Source: Stomoxys calcitrans
Taxonomy: Eukaryota; Arthropoda; Insecta; Diptera; Muscidae
Assembly (NCBI RefSeq): GCF_963082655.1
Contig: NC_081552.1
Coordinates: 124,100,458-124,164,457, forward strand
Direction: 5' to 3'
Length of the DNA: 64,000 nt
The notes under the pieces are model-generated. The model did no database searches. It saw only the letters and a program-made list of their open reading frames with translations, and was not told the DNA's origin. Position numbers and translations under genes: made by a program. Shown one piece after another: positions 43,537 to 54,713 of the stretch. Each line of letters begins with the position of its first letter. Within the stretch, counting starts at the first letter, position 1.

Positions 43537-46433
43537 TTTTTATACCCTCCACCATAGGATGGGGGTATACTAATTTTGTCATTCCATTTGTAGCACCTCG
43601 AAATATGCGTCTTAGAACACATAAAGTAAATATATTCTTGATCGTCATGACATTTTAGGTCGATCTAGCCATGCCCGTCCGTCTGTCTGTTGAAAGCACG
43701 GTAACATTCGAAGGAGTAAAGATAGACTCTTGAAATTTTGAACAAATACTTCTTATTAGTGTCGGTCGGTAAATGGGCCATATCGGCCCATGTTTTGATA
43801 TAGCTGCCATATAAACTGATCTGAGGTCATGACTTCTTGAGCTTCTAGAGGGCGCAATTCTTATTCGATTAGGCTTAAATTTAGCATGAAGTGTTATGGC
43901 TCCCAATAAATGTGCCAAGTATGGTCTAAATCGGTTGATTATCTGCCATATCTGCCATAGAAACGGACCTTGGGTCTTGATTTCTTGACCTTTTAGAGAG
44001 CGCAATTCTTGTCCGATTTGGTATGACTGCCAATAAATGTGCCAAGTATGGTTCAAATCAGTCCATAAGCTGATATAGCCGCCATATCAACCGATCTCCC
44101 AATTTGAATTCTTGAGCCTCTAGAGGGCACAATTCCTATCCGATTTGGCTGAAAATTTGCATGAAGTGTTCTTCCAATAATTGTGCTAAGAATGGATGAA
44201 ATCGGTCAATAACCGGATATAGCTTCTTATATGCCGATCTTGGGTCTTGATTTCTTGAGCTTCTAGAGGGCGCAATTCTTATCCGATTTGGCCGAAATTT
44301 TGAATGAAGTGTTTTATTTTGACTTTTAACAACTGTGTCAAGTATGGTCTAAGTCAGTCCACGTCCTGATATAGCCGTCATATAAACCGATCTCACGATT
44401 AGACTACTTGGGCTTCTAGAGGGCGCAATTCTTACACAATACTAGCTGACCCGGGCCCCCTCCGCTGCGCCTTGTTTTACTTTATATAGAACAAATGTTA
44501 ACTTGAAATATATATTTTCGACAATTAAAGATCTTTTAGTGAAATACCATGCAAACTTGACTAACAGTTTAACAATACATGTGCCTTTATCTGAATCCCA
44601 TATGATCTTTATTGGTCTACGAATTTAAGTTTGGATGTAAGGTGTACTGCATTCTTAAAATACTTCATTTCAGCCCGATATTCTCATGATGTCTGATTTA
44701 GTGGTGTTTTCGGGGGAGAGGTGGTCCCCCAGATACTTGGCATCGTGCTCTTCTCTCAAATACCATTTATTTAAACCCCATATTGCCATTAGCTTAGGAG
44801 GAGTTTACAGGATGAGGCGTCCCCCAAACACTTGGCCCCAAAATAGGTTATTAAATTCGTTTTCTAATCTCAAATACCCTTCATTTAAGCAACATATTGG
44901 CATGGTCGAAAAATTTTTCCTTTTGGGGGTGTTTTGGAAAAGCTCCACATTGACATGGTCGTCAAATATGCCCGATTTAGGGGTATTTTGGGGAGTGGGG
45001 TGGTCCCCCAAACACGAAGCCCTGAAAATATATCAGCAACGTGCTCTATTCTCATATATCTATATATCATTTATTTGAACCCCATATTGCCATTGGCCTC
45101 AAAATTGGATACCAAATTCGTTTTCTAATCTCATTTATACTCCCGTCCGGGGCGTCCGCTAGACAGTTTGCCCCTAATGTTGATATCAGGTATGGAGTCT
45201 ACTCCCACATACCTTTAATTTGAGCCCCATATTTCCATAGTCGACAAACATGACCGGCCTGGGGGGAGTTTTGGGGGATGGGCGGCCCCTCAGTGAGTTG
45301 GCCTTGAAAATATATATCGGATTCGTGTTCCAATTTAAAAACCCTCTTATTAGACTCTTATTAGAGCCCCATAGACACTTTTCCCGAATATTAATATCAA
45401 ATTCGTGCTTTACTCCCAAAGACCTTTCAAAAGACCTTTGAGCCCCATATTGCTATGGTCGTAAATTTGTCCATTGGGGGATGTTTTTGGGGAGAGGTGG
45501 CCCCCCAAACACTTGATCCCCTATTTGGATATCAGATTCGAATTCTACACTCAAATACCTTTTATTTAAGCCCCATATTGCCATGGTCAGTAAATAAGTC
45601 CTGTTTGGGTGGTGTTTTGGGAAAGGGCCCCCAGAAACGTGGACCCACATTTGGGTATAAGATTTGTTTTCTACTCTCAAATACCTTTCATTAGAGGCCT
45701 ATATTGCCATGGTCAGTAAATATGTCCGCTTTAGGAGTGTTTTGGGGGTTGGGGTGGTCCCCCTAACACTTAGTCCGACGATTGGTTACCATATACGTTT
45801 TCTTATCCTAAATACCTTTCATTTGAGTCCCATATTGTCGTGATTGGTCTAAATATATGTTTGGTAGGTTTTAGGGTGGGGCAGCCCCCTAGGTACCCCA
45901 TCCGAAATTTGGATACCAAATTTTTATTTTTAGGGTAATATATAAGAGCATACAATTTCGCTTAAATCGCACCACCCATCTCCGAGATCTGGCGTTTCTG
46001 AAAATTAGGGTAAGGGGGAGGGTCTGCCCCCCCTTCAGATATCAGAAAATGTATTATCCTATTTTCACTACGGGGTCATTATGCACCATCTGTGAAAATT
46101 TCAAGAAAATCGGTTCAGCCGTTTCTGAGTCTATAAGGAACACACAAACATACAAACAAACAAACACAAATTGATTTTTATATATAAGATTGTTGAAATT
46201 TTGCATATGTCGTCTTGGCATGACTTCCAACAACTGTTTCAAGTATGGTCTAATTCGGTATATAACCTGATATAGCAGCCATATAAACCGATCTCCCAGC
46301 TTGACTTTGACTGAAATTTTGGAGGTGGTGTTTTTCTATTTGAAAAAGTCATTCAAAGAACTTTACAAATGCAATACATGGTGGAGGATATATAACATTC
46401 GGCCCAGCCGAACTTAGCTCGCTTTTACTTGTT
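43537..46433 (+). mobile_element. DINE-1-like element, subfamily A variant, copy A12, split by a Helitron
   Basis: The 5' part 43,537-44,441 starts ttttataccctccaccatag with a short (GTCY)n (43,677-43,692) and diverged internal repeats ('tgatttcttgagcttctaga', 'gctgaaaatttgcatgaagt'). The 3' part 46,190-46,433 ends with hairpin ttcggcccagccgaa and gcttttacttgtt. Helitron H6 fills 44,442-46,189. Joining the flanks restores a DINE internal repeat with the right spacing. Non-coding. Confidence 0.8.
44442..46189 (-). mobile_element. Helitron family H, complete non-autonomous copy H6
   Basis: The 3' terminus on minus reads ...gggcccgggtcagCTAG (44,442-44,445 on plus), the 5' terminus TCTTATATATAAAAATCAAT (ending at 46,189). 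It lies exactly between A (44,441) and T (46,190), as expected of Helitrons, with no target duplication. Its 1748 bp contain about eight degenerate repeats of about 150-170 bp ('tttgagccccatattgccat', 'tttggatatcagattcg', 'gtggtcccccaaacac'). No Rep/helicase is encoded. Best-preserved copy of the family in the window. Confidence 0.8.
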
Positions 46434-46682
46434 ATATAGATAGATGTGTGTTCAAATTTTCTGTATGGATATTTTTTTTCCTTCGGTTGTTTTTTCATAC
46501 CACTGGTCTCTAAACCATATTATGCACATTCTCAATCGTAACGAATATAAATGCAAGACAAATATCAAACGAACCTGTTTGTGGAACAGCACAGATGGGT
46601 GATGAGAGCTTAACACAGGCTTCCAAGAAACAGAGAGTGTTCCCAAACAAAAGAGTGTAAGATCTTCCAATGACGTAATTCT

Positions 46683-47576
46683 GACGCGGACCCTCCTTCT
46701 TACCCTAATTTTCAGAAACGCCAGATCTCGGAGATTGAAAGGTATTTAGGATCCAATTGTATCTGATATCCAATTGTCGGACCAAGTGCTAGGGGGACCA
46801 CTCCAAGCCCCAAAACACCGACCATGGCGATATTTGACTCAAATGAAAGGTATTTGCGAGTAGAATACGAATCTGACATCCAAATGTGGGACCACGTTTC
46901 TGGGGGTCCAAACCTTTCCCAAAACACCCCCCAAACAGGGCTTATTTACTGACCATGGGAATATGGGGCTTAAATAAAAGGTATTTGAATGTAGAATTCG
47001 AATCTGATATCAAAATATGGTACAAAGTGTTTGGGGGTACCGCTCTCACCAAAAACATCCCCAAGGGGAAAAATTTTCGACCATGCCAATATTTGGCTCA
47101 AATGAAAGGTATTTGAGATTAGAAAACGAATTTGATAACCCATTTTGGGGTCATGTGTTTGGGGGACACCTCATCCTGTAAACTCCGCTTAAGCCAATGA
47201 CAATATGGGGTTTAAATAAATGGTATGTGAGAGAAGAACACGATGCTGATATTTTTTCAGGGCCAAGTATCTGGGGGACTACCTCTCCCCTGAAAACACC
47301 ACTAAATCAGACATCATGAGAATATCGGACTGAAATTAAGTATTTTAAGAATGGAGTACACCTTACATCCAAACTTAAATTCGTAGACCAATAAAGATCA
47401 TATGGGATTTAGATAAAGGCACTTATATTGCTAAACTGTTAGTCAAGCGATATACTATTTTCGTACCATGTTATTTCATTAAAAGATCTTTGATTGTCGA
47501 AAATAAATATTCCAGGGAAACTTTTGTTCCATATAAAGTAAAAGAAGGCGCAGCGGAGTGGGCCCGGGTCAGCTAG
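46683..47576 (+). mobile_element. Helitron family H, copy H7 (5' truncated)
   Basis: It begins in the interior at 'gcggaccctccttcttaccc' and 'cgccagatctcggagattga', carries about five repeats ('gaccatgggaatatggggct', 'aatctgatatcaaaat'), and ends 'ggcgcagcggagtgggcccg' then ggtcagCTAG at 47,573-47,576 followed by T. The 250 bp between A12 and this copy (46,434-46,682) is unassigned. Non-coding. Confidence 0.7.
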
Positions 47577-48099
47577 TATAGTATAAGATTACAATTTTAA
47601 AATTGAATTTATTTTCTTCAATCGTAGTAGGTCGTACCAGTATGATGGTCGAAATTAAAACGAGAGGGAGCTTACGTTCGCTATCACGGAAGTCGTATGT
47701 GAGAATAGTTTTTTTTAATAATGTTTTGTTTCAAAAATCTTAAAAAATATCTTTTTTACTGATATGTTTTCTTAGGAAAATTTAAATTGAATGTTTGTCT
47801 ATTAAAAAATGACAAAATGACTTTCAATTATGACACAAAGACACCATTACAAAATATTTGTTAAACAAATAAATAAAATGTTTCAATACAATTTGAATGC
47901 GTAAAAACCTGATCAAATACTCGAAATAGTGCAAATTCGAAGGACATTCTACTTTAAAAACATAATAGTCTCTTGCGTGGAAAACGATGATGTGTTGGTG
48001 AATTCATATTAAAACCACTTCTGGGAAACAATGGATATGGAATCAATTGCTAAATACAGAGAATTGAGGTTGATCACAGTGTAACATTACTTTTTGTAA
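47577..48099. other. AT-rich stretch, nothing recognised
   Basis: About 520 bp between two Helitron H copies. No long frame, no match to the other repeat families in the window, no RNA-like fold noticed. It could be the older target sequence. Confidence 0.4.
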
Positions 48100-48545
48100 T
48101 TGTAAACATATATATATATAAAAATTAATTTGTGCTTGTTTGTATCTTTGTTATTATGTTTGTTTGTGGGTTTATAAATTTGTTTGTTCCGTATAGACTC
48201 AAAAACGGGGAGTGTGGGGAGTGGTCCGGAAGGAGTATTAGCCTATATAATTTTTTGATATCGCATTGGGGGTGGACCCTCCCCCTTACCCCAAAGGTAC
48301 CACCCAAAACTAAAAGTTGAGCGACTGGTACAATATGGGACTTAAATGAAAGGTAATCAAAGTAGAGTACGTTTTCCGTATTAAAAATTTAGTCCAAGTC
48401 CAAGCGGCCCCCCACGCCCCGACCCCGAAACCCCCCAAAATAGATTTGTTGGACGATAATGACAATATGGGGCTCGATTGAAAGGTTTTCGGGAGTAGAT
48501 TACGAATATGGTCAGGAAGAAGGTAAAGGCTTTATAAATTATTGG
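48100..48545 (+). mobile_element. Helitron family H, 5' part (H8a)
   Basis: The leader 'tatatataaaaattaatttg', 'gtttgtttgtgggttt', 'gttccgtatagactcaaaaa' is followed by 'cctcccccttaccccaaagg', collinear with 653-951 and 2751-2880. It contains, uninterrupted at about 48,390 (attaaaaatttagtccaag), the site where DINE-A A1 entered H1. DINE-B sequence begins at about 48,546. Confidence 0.6.
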
Positions 48546-49921
48546 TATCAATTGTTCAATTGTGCATAACAAAATAGTGATTTTTTAGTAGCTCTATATA
48601 AAAATAAACCGATCTGAACCATATACGACACGAATGTCGAAAAGCCAAACATAAGTCACTGTATAAAATTTCAGTGAAATCGGATTATAAATGAGCCTTT
48701 TATGGGGCCAAGGCTTTAAATCGAGACATCGGTCTACATGGCAGCTATATCCAAATCTGGTCCGATTTGGGCCAAGTTGCAGAAAAATGTCGAAGAGCGT
48801 ATCACATATGCGCCGTTTATGGGTCCAAAAACTTAAATTTAAAGATCAATCTATTTGGCAGCTGTGTTCAAAAATCTGGACCGATCTGGGCCAAATTGAA
48901 GAAGGACGTCGAAGAGCATAACTAAACTCACTGTCTCAAATTTTAGTGAAATCGAACAATAAATGCGCCTTTTTTGGACCCAAAACCTAAAACTGAGATA
49001 CCGGTCTATATGACAGTTTCCAAATCTGGACCGATCTGTTCGATATTGTAGAAATATGTCCAGGGGATTAGCTTAACTCACTGTCCCAAATTTCGGCGAC
49101 ATCGGACAGTAAATGCGCCTTTTATGGGCCCAAAACCTTAAATCGAGAAATCGGTCTATATGGCAGCTATATCCAAATCTTATCCGATCTGGGCTAAATT
49201 GAAGAAAGATGTCGAAGGGCCTAAGACAACTCACTGTCCCAAATTTCATCAAAATCCGAAAATAAATGTGGCTTTTATGGGCCTAAGACCCTAAATCGGA
49301 GGATCAGTCTATTACCGTCATCTGGCAGTCTTCAACTGAGATTGTTTGATCCAATTGTCATCAAAATCCGGTGAAAGTTGCAGTTATATCGAAATATGTT
49401 CTGATTCGGACCAAATACTAATAACTACAAGTTATTGTTCAATTGTGTATAACTAAATATTGATCTTTTTAGGAGGATCGGTCTATATGGCAGCTATATC
49501 CAAATCTGGACCGATCTTGGCCAAATTGATGAATGATATCGAAGGGGCTAACGCAACTTACAGTCCCAAATTTCGGCAAAATCGGATAATAATTGTGGCT
49601 TTTATGGGCCTAAGACCCTAAATCGGCGGATCGGTCTATATGGCAGTTATATCTAGATATAGTCCGATATAGCCCATCTTCGAACTTTACCTGCTTATGG
49701 AAAAAAAAGAATCTTTCCAAAATTTCAGGTCAATATCTTTATTTTTAAAGACCGTGGCGTGATTTCAACAGACAGACGGACGGACATGTCTAGATCGTCT
49801 TAGATTTTTACGCTGATCAAGAATATATATACTTTATAGGGTCGAAAATGGATATTTCGAGTGTTGCAAACGGAATGACAAAATTAATATACCCCCCATA
49901 CTTCGGTGGTGGGTATAAAAA
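48546..49921 (-). mobile_element. DINE-1-like element, subfamily B, copy B4 (rearranged)
   Basis: The B 5' block is intact at the right end (49,740-49,921: 'ttcaacagacagacggacgg', 'tagatcgtcttagattttta', 'atacttcggtggtgggtata'), with about seven internal repeats. The 3' hairpin end is missing. At about 49,313-49,365 a fragment of repeat MC ('cgtcatctggcagtcttcaa') is joined to a second copy of the element's 3' segment (compare 48,550-48,600 with 49,420-49,475), so the copy is chimeric. Non-coding. Confidence 0.72.
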
Positions 49922-50366
49922 TTTTGTATCAAATTCTGAGGTGGGATGCCCAGAAGAGCCGCCCACCCCCAAAACCGGATTTACCGGCAAACGGATTTAT
50001 AGACCAACCTCTACAATATGGCTAGAAAACGAATCTGATATCCAATTGCGGAACTAAGTGTTTCGTGGGTCACCCCACCACTATAAAACCCCTCAAATCG
50101 GATATATATGGAAGGTCTTTGGGAATAGAGCACTAAATTGACTTTTACATTTGGGAGCAAGTGTTTGGGTGTCCACCACACCCCAAGAAGGACTTTAACT
50201 GACCATTGCAATGTGGGGTTTACATAACAGGTACTTGAGTGTAGAAAAATCCATAGGAAATTTGGAATACACTTTCAACTAAAATTACGCAGAATTGTTC
50301 AAATTTAGAGTACTTCTCTCCAACATAGCATAATCGGGCGCAGCAGAGCAGGCCGGGCTCAGCTAG
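49922..50366 (+). mobile_element. Helitron family H, 3' part (H8b)
   Basis: The interior repeat ('ctgaggtgggatgcccagaa', 'aacgaatctgatatccaatt') ends '...gcgcagcagagcaggccggg' then ctcagCTAG at 50,363-50,366. It may be the 3' half of the copy begun at 48,100, split by B4, though that junction is not clean. The next Helitron starts at the very next base. Confidence 0.6.
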
Positions 50367-52223
50367 TCTTACATATAAAAATCAATTTGTGTTTGTTTGT
50401 AGGTTTGTTTGATGCCGTGGAGAAAATAGGGATCCTCCCCCTTACCCTAATTTTCAGAAATGCCAGATCTCGGAGATTGGTGGTGCGATTTAAACGACAT
50501 TTTGTGTGCGCTTATTTAGTACCCAAAAAATTAAAATTTGGTATCCAAATTTCGAATGGTGTACCCAGGAGGGCCGACCCACCCAAAAAACTACCAAACA
50601 TATATTTAGACCAATCACGACAATATGGGACTAAAATGAAAGGTATTTAGGATAAGAAAACGTATATGGTAACCAATCGTCGGACTAAGTGTTAGGGGGA
50701 CCACCCCAACCCCCAAAACACTCCTAAATCGGACATATTTACTGACCATGGCAATATAGGCCTCTAATGAAAGGTATTTGAGAGTAGAAAACAAATCTTA
50801 TACCCAAATGTGGGTCCACGTTTCTGGGGGCCCTTTCCCAAAACACCACCCAAACAGGACTTATTTACTGACCATGGCAATATGGGGCTTAAATAAAAGG
50901 TATTTGAGTGTAGAATTCGAATCTGATATCCAAATAGGGGATCAAGTGTTTGGGGGGCCACCTCTCCCCAAAAACATCCCCCAAAGGGGACAAATTTACA
51001 ACCATAGCAATATGGGGCTGAAATAAAAAGCTATTGGGAGTAAAGCACGAATTTGATATTAATATTCGGGAAAAGTGGCGATGGGGCCACCCCACCTCCA
51101 CAGCATCACCCAAATAGGAAGTATTTGCTGACTATTGCAATATGAGGCTCAAATAATGGGTTTTTTTAAAGTTGAATACCAATCCGATATATAAAGGGTG
51201 ATTTTTTTGAGGTTAGGATTTTCATGCATTAGTATTTGACAGATCACGTGGGATTTCAGACATGGTGTCAAAGAGAAAGATGCTCAGTATGCTTTGACAT
51301 TTCATCATGAATAGACTTACTAATGAGCAACGCTTGCAAATCATTGAATTTTATTACCAAAATCAGTGTTCGGTTCGAAATGTGTTCATTCACCGTTACG
51401 TTGCGTCCAACAGCATCTTTGAAAAAATACGGTCCAATGATTCCACCTATAGATATATAGAGATATATAGAGAGTGATATATAGAGATATGAGAGTAGAG
51501 CAGGTTGCTGATATATTTTCCAGGCTTATTGTTTGCAGGACCACCCCAAAACACTCCTAAATCTGGCATATTTACCTACCATGTCAATGTGGAGCTTAAA
51601 TGAAGGTACTGGGGGGTAGAGCAAGAATTGATACCCACTTTCGGGACCAATTTTTTGGGGGTCATCCTTTCCCAAAATACCCCGCAAACAGCAATTTTTT
51701 ACTGACCATCGCAATATGGGGCTCAAGTAAATGTATTTGGGAGTATAATACAAAATTGATATCCAAACGTAAGACCATGTATTTAGGGCATCACCCCTTC
51801 CCCAAAACGCCCCCCAAATGGTAAAAATGTTTGACCATGCCAATATGTGGCTCTATTTAGGGGTCATGTGTTTGGGGGACACCTCATGGTGTAAACTCCT
51901 CTAAAACAATGGCAATATGGGGTTTGAATAAATGGTATTTGAGAGAAGAGCACGATGCTGATATTTTTTCAGGGCCAAGTGTCTGAGGGACTGAAAATAA
52001 AGCTGAAATAAAGTATTTTAAGAATGGAGTACACCTTACATCCAAACTTAAATTCGTAGAGCAATAAAGATCATTTGGGATTCAGATAAAGGCACTTGTA
52101 TTGTTAAACTGTTAGTCAACCGATATACTATTTCCGTAGCATGGTATTTCACTAAAAGCTCTTTAAAATTTTGTTCCATATAAAGTAAAAGAAGGCGCAG
52201 CGGAGCGGGCCCAGGTCAGCTAG
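50367..52223 (+). mobile_element. Helitron family H, complete non-autonomous copy H9
   Basis: 5' TCTTACATATAAAAATCAAT at 50,367, directly after the CTAG of H8b. 3' 'gcgcagcggagcgggcccag' then gtcagCTAG at 52,220-52,223 followed by T. About seven degenerate repeats lie inside; a truncated fold-back transposon interrupts them at 51,194-51,447, followed by a short 'gatatatagagatatatag' tract. The interior is close to the reverse of H6. Non-coding. Confidence 0.75.
51194..51447 (+). mobile_element. Truncated fold-back Tc1/mariner derivative
   Basis: The left end aagggtgatttttttgaggt after TA (51,192-51,193) is nearly identical to 30,195-30,445, including the rearranged joint where the transposase start (CSVRN) runs into inverted core sequence ('gtgttcattcaccgttacg'). 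It stops at 'ttccacc'; a 'tatagagatatatagaga' simple tract follows. It has only one end. Confidence 0.85.
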
Positions 52224-52377
52224 TACTATATATAAAATTAGATTAAAATTATTTTACACTGATTTTTTTTATAATACCGTATGATGCTGAAATAAGTGCG
52301 TTTGGCAGCAACTTTTCTTTGGGTGTAGTCTTTCTTCACAAGATAATTTATCTTGCTCAACCGAAATACCTTTTTCA

Positions 52378-52625
52378 CAGACGCCTGGGTTCAAATCCCG
52401 GCGGGACCATCAGCAAATATTTTCAGCGGTGGCTTTCCCCTCCTAATGCTGGCAACATTTGTGAGGTACAATGCCATGTAAAACTTCTACCCAAAAGAGG
52501 TGTCGCACTGCGGCACGCCGTTCGGATTCGGCTATAAAAAGGAGGCTCCTTATCATTGAGCTTTAACTTGAATCGGACTGCACTCATTGATATGTGAGAT
52601 GTTTGCTCCTGTTCCTTAATATAAT
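52378..52625 (+). mobile_element. tRNA-derived SINE, copy S2 (B box intact)
   Basis: 'gcctgggttcaaatcccggc' contains a textbook pol III B box (ggttcaaatcc). Then 'gggaccatcagcaaatattt', 'gtggctttcccctcctaatg', 'ggtgtcgcactgcggc', 'cttgaatcggactgcactca' and the tail 'gctcctgttccttaat'. The A-box half, kept in S3, is missing here. The 150 bp before it (52,224-52,377) is unassigned. Confidence 0.75.
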
Positions 52626-53249
52626 TTGCATCAAATTACATTCATTCTGTAATTGACAGTTAACCGGTCAAGGTATTTGTTCGAAAAAGGCTCCAACTAC
52701 AAAAGAAAGAGAACATAACGTTCTTTCAATACAAGAAAAATTAGAACAATCTCCGTTGGTTTGATATCAGAAAAATATGATGAAGGCAAACAAGCTTTAC
52801 GGGATTTAATACAAAAGAAGAAAATAATTTTCAAATATGCCTCTAGAAATTGTACAAAACATTTGCTTTGATAAGGAGTGCAGTGTTTTGCTTCTAGATA
52901 TCTGAAAAAGTTATAGTTATATTTCTATCACACGATTAATTTAGCCTATTTTTCAAAGGACAATCCAAACTTCAACCACCGTAAATAAATCATCCAAAAA
53001 CTTTTGGTTTCAGACTGCAGACATGATTTCGCTAAATCTTTGAATATTAAGACAGCTGCTATATCTTGGGACAATCTAACACTTCAAGTTTCACATAATA
53101 TTTAAAAGAATCTGCTGTCCCAAGATAACAAAATGGCGAATAATTCTTTTGTTATACAATGAAACATTTTAATAATGCCTGAATGTTCAAATAATGACCC
53201 CTCAAAGTAGGTGGAGGTAAATGATAAAAATCAATAAAAACACATAAAT
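52626..53249. other. AT-rich stretch, nothing recognised
   Basis: About 620 bp with no long frame and no similarity to the other repeats here. Two separated blocks, 'tatcttgggacaatctaaca' and 'ctgtcccaagataacaaaat' (about 53,073 and 53,120), form a small inverted pair around 'ttgggaca'. Confidence 0.35.
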
Positions 53250-53540
53250 AATGAAATTTAAGGAAAAGTCTCTATTAACCGTGTTTCGATTTTCCGTGCT
53301 CAGCTCGGTCCTAGGTTCGAGGTTCAACTGTACTTGGTTTCGGATAGACAGTGCTTCATACATGCAATTCGGCTTTGAAACAATCTACCGCCATATCTTC
53401 GGATCTTGATTATTCGGCAACCTCCATTATCCGGGATAGAAAAGACATTTTTGTCTTTTTTCGATTAGTTCGATTATCCGTGATTACCTCAATTATCCGG
53501 GAATATAAGTTCGTTTTACAACTGCAAATTTTCCCACGCT
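53250..53540. mobile_element. Possible pogo/Tigger-type element end
   Basis: Repeated 'cgattatccg', 'attatccggga' and 'ggttcgaggttcaactg|ta' words recall the TIRs of insect pogo-type elements (cagt-cgaacctcgattatccg, from memory). A related end, 'cgattatccgtccaattatc' and 'aaggttcgaatgta', is at about 56,540-56,580. No transposase is found between them, and a DINE and a SINE lie in the interval. Tentative. Confidence 0.3.
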
Positions 53541-53544
53541 CATT

Positions 53545-53805
53545 ACATTAAAGAACAGGGGGCAAACTTTTCACATTTTAATGAATTATGTCCGATTCAA
53601 GTTAAAGCTCAATTATAAGGGACCGCCTTTTATAGACGAGTTCGAACTGCGTGCCCTAGTGCGACACCTCTTTGGGGAGAAGTTTTTACATGGCTGTTAT
53701 CCCACAAGTGTTGGCTTAATTAAGAGAGGATTACCACTGCCGGAATTTTGCTGATGTTCTCGCCGTCATAGGCGGACATGCTATCCTCTGAGCTACGGTG
53801 GCTCC
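53545..53805 (-). mobile_element. tRNA-derived SINE, copy S3 (A box intact)
   Basis: On minus it begins ggagccaccgtagctcagag, with A box tagctcagagg, then 'catgtccgcctatgacggcg'. The B-box segment present in S2 is deleted ('gagaacatcagc' follows directly). The body and tail match S1/S2 ('aaagaggtgtcgcac', 'ttgagctttaacttgaatcg', 'cctgttcttt'). Derived from a tRNA gene; not a functional tRNA. Confidence 0.75.
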
Positions 53806-54713
53806 AGTTTATCGATTACGTTTGAAAAATGAAACAAAACGAAACTGGATGTTTGCCTGAAAGTAGTTTGGGGTGCCATGATGAAGCACTTGCGGATGGG
53901 CATATGTTGCCAAAGAGGGACGAACTACTTTATTATGCGTACAGGTGCAAAGGGTTAGTAATCGAAAAAAGAGCTCGGCCAAGAGTTTTAAAGAATGTTC
54001 ACGAATGTTATACAACCAATATAAATATTAGGTTAATAAACAAATATCTTAAGAATTGTTTAACAATCATTTTGTTCCAGAGACAAGAGTTCATTGGATG
54101 AAAATTAGTCTAAAAGATAGCAGCAAAGTCCTTCTGTTAATAGACAACTAACTCGCTCAATCATACGTAAATGATTTCAAATTTGCGAATGTTATTGGAC
54201 AAATTTTTGCACCGAATTTCACTTCTTTAAATAGATGGCTGGAAATTTGTTCTTGTTGTCCTGCCCAGAGAATGAATGTAAACGGAATTCAAAAATAGGT
54301 ATAAACATTTTTCTACTCCTGTTTCAGACGTCGATATGACATATGCATAATGTAACACAAATACAAAATGAAATGGACGATTTCAAAAATGAGGATATAA
54401 AATGATTGGGCAGGTATGACAACAACCCAGCAAAAAATTGTTCCTGCCTTGGAAGCAATATGAAAATACTGTAGCAGCTTATGTGCATTTTGAATCCTCA
54501 ATCAGTATGCATGAAACTATAATATAATATAAAGCAATATTCTTTAAATATTTTACAAAAAATATGGTTTTAACGTATGGTAAAGACGAATTTGTTTTGC
54601 ATCCATATTGCTTCTGATCAGCGTTGAATATCTTCAGTTGAATATCTTCAGTTGAATTTGTCAACTCGAACAAAAAGGTTATCGCGCTTGTTGTGTTTTT
54701 GACGTTGTTGTTG
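53806..54713. other. Unassigned stretch, short frames only
   Basis: About 900 bp not shared with the repeat families here. A 90-codon frame at 53,829-54,101 on plus and a 68-codon frame opposite it overlap and have no recognisable domain. 'gttgaatatcttca' is tandemly doubled at about 54,623-54,655. Confidence 0.35.

Noticed and set aside
44686..45078. Pro-rich frames across the 44.5-46 kb repeats
   Set aside because: Each is a chance frame through the about 160-bp Helitron H repeat; the frame changes from repeat to repeat.
52378..52410. tRNA gene suggested by ggttcaaatcc
   Set aside because: No acceptor stem, anticodon arm or A box in the right place; the body matches the two other SINE copies.
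53829..54101. 90-codon frame as a host gene
   Set aside because: No recognisable domain, overlaps an open frame on the other strand, and its start directly abuts a SINE.
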